From an uncultured Peptococcaceae bacterium (GTDB lineage Bacteria; Bacillota; Desulfotomaculia; Desulfotomaculales; Desulfocucumaceae), in NCBI GenBank assembly GCA_958417755.1, contig CATZDY010000042.1:1-20340 (forward strand): DNA of 20,340 nucleotides, written 5' to 3'. Under the pieces are notes generated by a model. That model ran no database searches. It was not told the DNA's origin and saw nothing but the letters and a program-made list of their open reading frames with translations. Shown one piece after another: positions 14,972 through 20,340 of this stretch. The translations under genes and the position numbers were made by a program. Positions within the stretch are counted from its first letter, which is position 1. Every line of letters begins with the position of its first letter.

Positions 14972-15658
14972 ATGAAAATTACTTTTTTAGGTCATGCAGG
15001 ATTTTTGCTGGAGGGGAAAAAGGAGGTTGTGATTGATCCCTTTTTAACAGGAAACCCTTTGGCCACAGTGAAACCCGAGGATATTAAGGCAGACCTAGTT
15101 TTGTTGACTCATGGGCATAGTGATCATCTGGGAGACGGACTATCCATTGCTGCCCAATCCCAGGCAACAGTGGTATCGGTTTTTGAGATGGCTCTTTATT
15201 GTCTACGCCAAGGGGTGAAAGCCCATGGAATGCATATTGGTGGTGGTCATGCTTTTGACAATGTTCATGTAAAACTTACCACTGCTTTGCATGGGACTGG
15301 TTTGGGGGGAGAAAATGAGCCTGCGGAGTACTTAGGATTAGCCTGTGGCTTTATCATCAAGATGGATCAATTCACGATATATCATAGTGGAGATACAGGG
15401 TTATTTGGCGATATGGAGCTGATTGGAAAACGAAATGCCATTGATTTGGCCATGTTGCCCATTGGGGATAACTTTACAATGGGACCAGAAGATGCTCTAG
15501 AAGCTGTGAAAATGTTAAAACCCAAAAGGGTTATTCCTATGCATTTTAACACATTTCCGCTGATTCAGCAGGATCCTCTCCAATTTAAACGCCAAGTGGA
15601 AGACGCTACGGAGGCCAAAGTATTGGTTATGAATCCTGGAGAACATATGATTCTGTAA
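14972..15658 (+). CDS. UPF0173 metal-dependent hydrolase
   Basis: A 228-aa protein of the metallo-beta-lactamase fold, UPF0173 family. The N-terminus MKITFLGHAGFLLEG is characteristic. The metal-binding HxHxDH is THGHSDH (46-52), and further ligands are in HSGDTGLFGDM and the C-terminal PMHFNTFP. The substrate is unknown; the family is annotated only as metal-dependent hydrolases. GGGAGGG (14958-14964) supports the ATG at 14972 rather than 14912 or 14966. The following small gene lies 43 bp downstream and may be co-transcribed. Confidence 0.9.
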   Translation: MKITFLGHAGFLLEGKKEVVIDPFLTGNPLATVKPEDIKADLVLLTHGHSDHLGDGLSIAAQSQATVVSVFEMALYCLRQGVKAHGMHIGGGHAFDNVHVKLTTALHGTGLGGENEPAEYLGLACGFIIKMDQFTIYHSGDTGLFGDMELIGKRNAIDLAMLPIGDNFTMGPEDALEAVKMLKPKRVIPMHFNTFPLIQQDPLQFKRQVEDATEAKVLVMNPGEHMIL

Positions 15659-15701
15659 CTGCACTAAGACCTTAATAAAGCAAGAAAGGGAATGATTGTC
15701 A

Positions 15702-15950
15702 ATGGAAGGGCAAACAATGATACAACAAGGAGAAGCTGTGTTGGCACAACTTCTCCTTGCTTTAGACATGTTAAAAAAACACAACCAGTCTATTCCCCAA
15801 AGTCAATATATTGCTTATTTACATGGACAAATTTATGGATTAGCCATGGCTCTTAAAATCATGTTTCCTGGTCCCGGTGGGTTGGGTGAAAAAGCAGCTT
15901 TGGCTTTGCGCCCTGTCATGACAGAACACCGATGTGACTGTAAGGAATAA
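15702..15950 (+). CDS. Small protein of unknown function, 82 aa
   Basis: I do not recognise it. It is mostly helical (GEAVLAQLLLALDMLKK, then AYLHGQIYGLAMALKIMF), followed by a glycine/proline turn FPGPGGLGEK and a charged tail ending in CDCKE. There is no signal peptide. An AAAGGGA ribosome binding site precedes either TTG 15696 or ATG 15702; I prefer the ATG. It follows the UPF0173 gene on the same strand and ends 9 bp from the convergent gene at 15960. Confidence 0.65.
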   Translation: MEGQTMIQQGEAVLAQLLLALDMLKKHNQSIPQSQYIAYLHGQIYGLAMALKIMFPGPGGLGEKAALALRPVMTEHRCDCKE

Positions 15951-15959
15951 ATAGGCTTT

Positions 15960-16739
15960 CTAGTCATTGCTATTGAACGGAAAAGGATAGGATTCAGGAA
16001 TTTTAGGATTGTGATAAGAATACCAGGTGCGATAAAAATGTAACCCAGTAGCAGTGGTATCAATTCTACCTTGGCTAAGAACCAAAGTGGCAATTTTAGG
16101 GTCCATTTTGCTAAACCAACCTTGGACTTGCGACTTCAATGTTGCTGTTGTTCCATCGAAAAAATCCTTTGTAAAGATATTGAGCGCTAAAGTATAAGGG
16201 GGTTGCCAAGAAAATATATCTTGGAAGTGTTTATCATTGAATTGATTCTTTTCTATACAAAGTACAAAGTTTTGCTGGTTTTTTATTCTAATTGTAACGA
16301 CCTGAAGGGTTGCTGAAATGAATTCTAAAGAAAATCCGGAAGCACAGTATGCTGCTGCAACACTTAAAGCAAAGCTTCCTGATTCGAATCCAGTATCAAG
16401 GGTTAACAGATGTAGGATTGTTTTTATATTTTTTTCCTGTTGTAGCAAACTCAAATCTTGGGCCAAGGATAATAAGCGAGCAGAGGCATAACCAGGTTTA
16501 AATTTACCAGTAAGTTCCCCCATGATTAACTCTTCTTGGGCTTTTAACCAAATCAAAGCCAAGGGCCGACCTGTTAAAGACATGTGAGATCGTCCAACGC
16601 CAATGCCATCAGGATCTTGTTTCTTTATTGTTTCACATTGCTTTTGTAAATAATCTGTTCCCAACATGGTTTCAATCAATAGCCCTGCTTGTCGTACCTT
16701 TTCTGCCACAGTGTTAGGACAATCGTTTTCTTTGGTCAA
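15960..16739 (-). CDS. Protein of unknown function, 259 aa
   Basis: Not recognised. The start is TTG 16739, with AAGAAGGGA seven bases upstream. No signal peptide or membrane helix stands out. Segments that look structured are TVAEKVRQAGLLIETMLG (10-27), GIGVGRSHMSLTGRPLALIWLKAQEELIMGE (45-75, probably a conserved core), the hydrophobic FALSVAAAYCASGFSLEFISATLQ, and a C-terminus rich in aromatic residues (YRTWYSYHNPKIPESYPFPF). An extended -10 (TGTTACAAT, 16777-16785) gives a short leader. The codon usage and the ribosome binding site support a real gene. It is convergent with the small gene at 15702. Confidence 0.7.
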   Translation of the reverse strand: MTKENDCPNTVAEKVRQAGLLIETMLGTDYLQKQCETIKKQDPDGIGVGRSHMSLTGRPLALIWLKAQEELIMGELTGKFKPGYASARLLSLAQDLSLLQQEKNIKTILHLLTLDTGFESGSFALSVAAAYCASGFSLEFISATLQVVTIRIKNQQNFVLCIEKNQFNDKHFQDIFSWQPPYTLALNIFTKDFFDGTTATLKSQVQGWFSKMDPKIATLVLSQGRIDTTATGLHFYRTWYSYHNPKIPESYPFPFNSND

Positions 16740-16776
16740 ATTTATATCCCTTCTTTAGACATAATTGGTATAGGAT

Positions 16777-16785
16777 ATTGTAACA
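16777..16785 (-). promoter_or_regulatory. Extended -10 element of the 15960-16739 gene
   Basis: On the minus strand it reads TGTTACAAT, one base off the extended -10 consensus. Transcription would start about 30 nt before the TTG start. There is no good -35, which is usual for extended -10 promoters. Confidence 0.45.
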
Positions 16786-16786
16786 C

Positions 16787-16818
16787 AAAAACCCCAAAAA
16801 TCCTCGTGGGGTTTTTTT
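16787..16818 (+). terminator. Terminator-like hairpin between divergent genes
   Basis: The stem AAAAACCCCA / TGGGGTTTTT (16787-16796 with 16807-16816) and a 10-nt loop are followed by seven T on the plus strand. It lies between genes pointing away from each other, so it ends no annotated plus-strand gene. It may insulate the minus-strand promoter at 16777 or end an unannotated transcript. Confidence 0.75.
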
Positions 16819-16998
16819 ATGCCTTCATAATTATCACTCAATTGAAAGAAGGTGCATAGATTGATAACAACATTGTATATGGGGGAAGCCTATGATGCCA
16901 AGTAACATACTTTTTTACCTTGGGAAAAAATCTGCCCAAAATAAAATGCTTTCAAATGTTTGATTTAATGATTTTATATAAATGAAGGAAGAAAGGAC

Positions 16999-17493
16999 GT
17001 GTATGTTGTGGCTTATGCAACAGGACGGCAATTGGAGAATCATTTACATTGTTTAGTAGAAAAATTGGAACAATTACAACAACAAAAGGAAGAATCTTTG
17101 CGTCATTCCCAGCAAACAGCAGTTTCTTTGACTCGAATTTTGCATCTTTTTGATGAATTAGAGCAATTGCATCATCAAGAATTGACTTTAGTCCATCAGG
17201 TGGAGTCTATTCAGGGAAAATTAAACCATATTGATCTTTTGGATATAGCAGAAGAAATCCCCCCAAACAAAGTTGGATTTATGGAAACTTGTAAAAAAAT
17301 TATTCCAGGTATTAAGACAGCAGGACAAGTGATTGACATAGTATCTGATGGTCTCATTAATATTTTAGATTCCATTGAAAAAATAAAGAGTCAAGGAAAA
17401 ACAAAGGAAACCGCAGTATCCAAAAAGGATAGTGAAACACTTATTGATTTATCAGCTTTATTACAACCAATGGGGGATTCATGCAGGAGTTAA
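16999..17493 (+). CDS. Coiled-coil protein A, unknown function, 164 aa
   Basis: Not a family I recognise. Residues 8-78 are heptad-like coiled coil rich in Leu, Gln and His (QLENHLHCLVEKLEQLQQQK, LFDELEQLHHQELTLV). Residues 95-130 form an amphipathic, hydrophobic helix (GIKTAGQVIDIVSDGLINIL), followed by a polar linker and a short C-terminal motif DLSALLQPM. The same order of parts, with similar residues around the helix and the DLSxLL motif, recurs in the gene at 18131, so the two are paralogues. The start is GTG 16999 (AAGGA 9 bases upstream) or GTG 17008 (AAAGGA 10 bases upstream). There are no membrane-spanning segments of clear length. The amphipathic helix could bind membranes or mediate assembly. 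Confidence 0.7.
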   Translation: MYVVAYATGRQLENHLHCLVEKLEQLQQQKEESLRHSQQTAVSLTRILHLFDELEQLHHQELTLVHQVESIQGKLNHIDLLDIAEEIPPNKVGFMETCKKIIPGIKTAGQVIDIVSDGLINILDSIEKIKSQGKTKETAVSKKDSETLIDLSALLQPMGDSCRS

Positions 17494-17569
17494 CCAATAA
17501 AAAGGATTGAATTAAAAAGTAATCTAGAGATTGTCTCCTTTTGTTGGAAAGATTCGGGATAATGTATAT

Positions 17570-17654
17570 AAAAGGAGGTGGATTGTCTATTTATTGGATT
17601 TCTAAACACTTTTGGAGCATATATATTATAAAAAGAAAAAGAAAAACGATTTAA
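17570..17654 (+). CDS. Possible 23-aa peptide with perfect ribosome binding site
   Basis: AAAAGGAGGTG at 17570-17580 matches the anti-Shine-Dalgarno fully and is followed after 4 bases by TTG 17583. The frame encodes a 23-aa peptide: an aromatic/hydrophobic front (MSIYWISKHFW), then SIYII and a basic tail (KRKRKTI), with stop TAA 17652-17654. The end overlaps the left arm of a terminator. The start spacing is short and no clear promoter is seen, so it may be a non-coding relic. Coordinates include the ribosome binding site. Confidence 0.3.
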
Positions 17655-17675
17655 AATCCGTTTTTCTTTTTCTTT
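17632..17675. terminator. Bidirectional terminator, A/G-rich stem
   Basis: A perfect 17-bp stem (17632-17648 with 17659-17675) in which one arm is almost all purine and the other all pyrimidine, with a 10-nt loop. It lies between coiled-coil gene A (plus) and the MDP-repeat gene (minus), and has T-rich tails in both directions. Confidence 0.8.
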
Positions 17676-17715
17676 CTGACTTTTGTACAGATTTTGAAAA
17701 CTTTTGATTCGTGAA

Positions 17716-17946
17716 TTATTTAGAAGAAATGAATTGCATCAGATTTTGCAGCAAATTTTCCATATCTGTTTCTTTGTTTTGGGTCATTTGTTCTTTTACC
17801 ATGCCCATGGCAGAATTCATAAGCATGGACAGGGTATTGGGATCCATATTTGCAAGCATTTGTTGTATAGCCTGGGGATCCATGTTTTGCAACATGCTTT
17901 TAAAGGGTTCGGGAAGATTGGTTCCATCAAAGGTGTTTTTATCCAA
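17716..17946 (-). CDS. Met-rich MDP-repeat small protein, 76 aa
   Basis: An unrecognised small soluble protein. The start is TTG 17946, with GGAGG nine bases upstream; the longer frame to 18114 would put this site and the promoter inside the gene. The core holds two tandem units, NMDPQAIQQML and NMDPNTLSMLM, and about 12 of 76 residues are Met. The C-terminal helix ends NLLQNLMQFISSK. The repeats look like short helix caps (MDP) followed by amphipathic helices, and may form a small helical hairpin that binds a hydrophobic partner. It lies between the two coiled-coil paralogues, divergent from the one at 18131. Confidence 0.7.
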   Translation of the reverse strand: MDKNTFDGTNLPEPFKSMLQNMDPQAIQQMLANMDPNTLSMLMNSAMGMVKEQMTQNKETDMENLLQNLMQFISSK

Positions 17947-18010
17947 ATTCTTTCGCCTCCTCTTTGATTGATATTTATATCTATGTTGAATTGTCTGGGA
18001 ATGTACCCAA

Positions 18011-18039
18011 ATAAAAAATGGTCTATAGCCATTTTTTAT
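18011..18039. repeat. Hairpin at the 5' end of the MDP-repeat mRNA
   Basis: ATAAAAAATGG (18011-18021) is perfectly complementary to 18029-18039, with a 7-nt loop. Given the promoter at 18046-18054, the hairpin would occupy the first bases of the minus-strand transcript. It looks like a terminator (T6 on both sides) but is too close to the start site to end a transcript from that promoter. mRNA stabilisation or insulation of the divergent gene is possible. Confidence 0.6.
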
Positions 18040-18045
18040 ACATAC

Positions 18046-18054
18046 ATTATAACA
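18046..18054 (-). promoter_or_regulatory. Extended -10 promoter of the MDP-repeat gene
   Basis: On the minus strand it reads TGTTATAAT, a perfect extended -10. A TTGCCT lies 14 bp upstream, closer than a normal -35. Confidence 0.6.
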
Positions 18055-18130
18055 ATATGAATGTAAGGCAAATAAATATGATATTTTATGGCATTGTTGA
18101 GCTCGTATTATCATATAAGGAGGGATTGTT

Positions 18131-18742
18131 TTGGAAACATATTGGGAAGAGAATACAGAGGAAATGGAAAAAGCAATGGATGTTCAGAATACCTTGCAAC
18201 AGTTAATAGATAAATTAGAACATATACAAAGACAAGAACAAAATGAAAATGAAAATACAGAAAAATTATTGTTAGTCATAGAGCGTATGGCTGGCGAGTT
18301 AATTGTGATGGAAGAAAAACGTAAAGAAGAGGAAAATTTAATTTGTCGATTGGAATTATTAAATAAAAATATGGAAAAGGTATTGGAACAAAATCAATCT
18401 GGAAATCGAGAAATATCCATGGAGCAAACTTTGCGCAAAGTTGTCAATGGAATTAGAATCACTGGACAAGTGATAACCATATTAGCGAGCAGTGCCCAGG
18501 TAGCGGTAAATTCAATCAGTGCTTTGATGCACAATACAATATCTGCAAATCATATTGACAATAAAGAAGTGAATGGTATTACCACATCGGATTTGAGTAA
18601 TTTGCTAGAAACATTGACCACAGTTGCCCAGGCTTTGATTAATAGCCCAGAAAAACAAACCACTGATTCCATAGAAGAGGATAAAAAATCTTTACTACAA
18701 GATCAACCAGAGGAATTGGAAGATAATCAGGAAAAAGATTGA
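18131..18742 (+). CDS. Coiled-coil protein B, paralogue of the 16999 gene, 203 aa
   Basis: The start is TTG 18131, six bases after AAGGAGGG. Residues 1-90 are charged coiled coil (TLQQLIDKLEHIQRQEQNEN, IERMAGELIVMEEKRKEEEN). Residues 97-135 form the amphipathic helix (MEQTLRKVVNGIRITGQVIT). DLSNLLETLTTVAQALI follows at 154-170, and the acidic tail is rich in Glu/Gln/Asp (DQPEELEDNQEKD). The order and local sequence (GIRITGQVITI against GIKTAGQVIDI; TSDLSNLL against LIDLSALL) match the protein at 16999, with about 40 extra residues at the C-terminus. The family and role are unknown. No terminator is seen before the dinG-type gene 190 bp on. Confidence 0.75.
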   Translation: METYWEENTEEMEKAMDVQNTLQQLIDKLEHIQRQEQNENENTEKLLLVIERMAGELIVMEEKRKEEENLICRLELLNKNMEKVLEQNQSGNREISMEQTLRKVVNGIRITGQVITILASSAQVAVNSISALMHNTISANHIDNKEVNGITTSDLSNLLETLTTVAQALINSPEKQTTDSIEEDKKSLLQDQPEELEDNQEKD

Positions 18743-18931
18743 AAAAACAAAGGAAAAAAGGGGAGATTGGTAAGGATAGCTGTTCTTTGTTGAAGAGGTG
18801 CAGAGAGAAGAGATTGCAAAATAGAAGGAATTTCGATAGGATAAACAGAAATATAAATACTAAATTAAAAAAATGACAATTTTTATTACTATGCCATTTA
18901 TATTTTGTATTATCAATCGGAGTGGACGCTT

Positions 18932-20340
18932 TTGTTAAACCGGTACGTGGCATTGGATACGGAAACCACTGGCCTTGATCCTAACCATGATAGAATCATA
19001 GAAATTGGTATGGTGCGGGTTGAAAATGAATCAGTAATCGAGCATTACCAAACATTGGTGCAACCCCATTGTAAGCTTTCTGTTATGGTAAAGCGGATAA
19101 CTGGCATAGATGAACAAATGCTTAAGGATGCCCCGGGTATTGAAGAAGTATTGCCCGGGGTAATGGAATTTATAGGCCCTGATCCCGTGATGGGGCATAA
19201 TGTGGAATTTGACTGTAAATTCTTGGAGGCTGCTTTAGGACAACCACTTTTAAACGACTTTTATGATACATTGGAACTGGCAAGGATTTTGTTGCCTGCA
19301 GCTTCTAGCCATCGCTTAAGTGAATTATGTCAGTTTTTATCTATTGAATTAAGAACAACCCATAGGGCTTTGGATGATGCCTTGTATGCCCATCAGCTTT
19401 ATACAGCTTTGGCGCATAAACTAAATACTTTGGATGCTAGCAAATTATCCTATTTAGCAGCTTTGTTGCAACAGGCAGGTTCTTCTTGGGCAAATGTTGT
19501 ACAATCTGTGGCTGTAGGTTCTGGTTGGACCAATCCTATCTCCAGATTGGACCAAGAAGAGGAGATATTGCCTATTGCTCCTATGGAGGATAAGGGGACA
19601 GGGTATGTGGAGCTTAATAAATTGAGGCATTGTTTTTCCACAACAGGACCTTTGCAACAACATATGCCAGGGTATGGCATCCGAGAACAACAATTAAAAA
19701 TGGCTGAGCAAGTGGCAAAAACCTTAAATGAGGAAAAGGTTTTGTTAGCAGAAGCAGGCACAGGTACAGGAAAATCTATGGCCTATTTAATCCCAGCTTT
19801 GCTGTGGGCTCAATCTGGAGGGAACAGAGTCATTGTATCCACCAGAACCATTCATTTGCAAGAACAGCTTTGGGAGAAAGAGATTCCTTTTTTACAAAGG
19901 ATATTAGATTTGCATGTTCCTGTGGCTTTGGCTAAAGGAAGGCAAAACTATTTATGTTTGCGTAAATGGCGTGCTGTCATGGCAGATACGATTCATGCGC
20001 CAAAAGAAGCTCTTTTTTATGCCAGGATATTGATTTGGTTAGGTGAAACCAGAAATGGCGATAAAGGGGAATTGAATTTATTCGGGCAGGAACAGGATTT
20101 TTGGTTGAGTATTTGTGGAGATAGTGAAAATTGTGCAGGGATTAAATGTCCTTTGTTTACAGGAGGTTGTTTTATCAACCAGGCCCGACGGATTACCGAA
20201 GCCGCCAGGCTTATCATCACCAATCATGCTCTTCTATTCGCTGATATCAAAGCAGAAAATAGGGTGTTACCTGCTTATGGCCCGTTGATTGTTGATGAAG
20301 CCCATCACTTGGAAGATGCAGCTACAGAACAATTAGGTGT
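18932..20340 (+). CDS. dinG: DinG-type exonuclease-helicase, 3' end outside window
   Basis: The first 469 codons of a large Firmicute-type DinG. Residues 1-165 are a DEDD exonuclease domain with all motifs intact: DTETTGLDP (D9, E11), GHNVEFD (D94) and THRALDDA (H144, D149). Residues from about 225 form a superfamily 2 helicase with Walker A AEAGTGTGKS (273-282), STRTIHLQEQL (motif Ia), an Fe-S cluster domain with C342, C401, C406 and C413, and the DEAH box VDEAHHLED (454-462). It should unwind or degrade DNA structures during repair; the N-terminal nuclease distinguishes it from E. coli DinG. The start is TTG 18932, with CGGAGTGG nine bases upstream. No ATG fits before the DTETTG motif. The frame is open to the end of the window. 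Confidence 0.93.
   Translation, partial: MLNRYVALDTETTGLDPNHDRIIEIGMVRVENESVIEHYQTLVQPHCKLSVMVKRITGIDEQMLKDAPGIEEVLPGVMEFIGPDPVMGHNVEFDCKFLEAALGQPLLNDFYDTLELARILLPAASSHRLSELCQFLSIELRTTHRALDDALYAHQLYTALAHKLNTLDASKLSYLAALLQQAGSSWANVVQSVAVGSGWTNPISRLDQEEEILPIAPMEDKGTGYVELNKLRHCFSTTGPLQQHMPGYGIREQQLKMAEQVAKTLNEEKVLLAEAGTGTGKSMAYLIPALLWAQSGGNRVIVSTRTIHLQEQLWEKEIPFLQRILDLHVPVALAKGRQNYLCLRKWRAVMADTIHAPKEALFYARILIWLGETRNGDKGELNLFGQEQDFWLSICGDSENCAGIKCPLFTGGCFINQARRITEAARLIITNHALLFADIKAENRVLPAYGPLIVDEAHHLEDAATEQLG

Noticed and set aside
17947..18114. N-terminal extension of the MDP-repeat protein
   Set aside because: It would contain the extended -10 promoter, the hairpin and the GGAGG site that serves TTG 17946.

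Overview
The window is AT-rich chromosomal DNA, dense in genes and with clear Gram-positive signals: GGAGG-type ribosome binding sites, TTG/GTG starts and consensus sigma-A promoters. Gene content points to an anaerobic, probably spore-former-related Clostridia-type Firmicute. The markers are a CD1871A-type CXXC mini-protein, a DUF362 ferredoxin, an RsgI-like anti-sigma factor, a copper-amine-oxidase-type stalk protein, MeaB, and the exonuclease-fused form of DinG. I see no rRNA, tRNA, CRISPR array, transposase or phage gene. Genus-level assignment is not possible from this alone.

Layout, left to right. (1) 1-802 is the 3' part of an ABC-F ATPase gene broken by at least two frame changes, followed by a terminator. 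(2) 1283-2653 is an RclA-type flavin disulfide reductase. (3) 2993-4659 holds an unrecognised 269-aa protein and a small single-domain AAA/ABC-type ATPase. (4) 4904-6523 is a tight three-gene operon: thioredoxin-fold lipoprotein with an atypical SxxC site, 45-aa CXXC membrane mini-protein, and polytopic 4Fe-4S membrane protein. (5) 6632-6832 is a minus-strand cold-shock gene with a perfect consensus promoter and a 24-bp leader hairpin. (6) 7304-8404 is a DUF362 plus 2[4Fe-4S] protein.

(7) 8482-11314, minus strand, looks like an envelope-signalling operon: secreted Cys/His-rich small protein, ECF sigma factor, membrane anti-sigma with an RsgI-like outer domain, and a secreted stalk-domain protein. 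(8) 11437-13485, minus strand, has an Mrp/NBP35-type Fe-S carrier ATPase and thioredoxin reductase. (9) 13705-15658, plus strand, has MeaB and a UPF0173 metallo-hydrolase whose 217-nt leader may be structured. (10) 15702-18742 is a run of unrecognised proteins. It includes two paralogous coiled-coil proteins (16999-17493 and 18131-18742) flanking a Met-rich MDP-repeat protein on the opposite strand. (11) From 18932 to the window end is a 3'-truncated dinG-type exonuclease-helicase.

Functionally, much of the window concerns thiol/disulfide and iron-sulfur chemistry: RclA-like reductase, TlpA-like protein, CXXC and 4Fe-4S membrane proteins, DUF362 ferredoxin, Mrp, TrxB and the Fe-S helicase DinG. 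This suits an anaerobe exposed to oxidative stress. The parts most likely to be undescribed are the coiled-coil/MDP-repeat cluster (16999-18742), the leader of the UPF0173 gene, the cold-shock leader hairpin, and the Cys/His-rich ECF operon.
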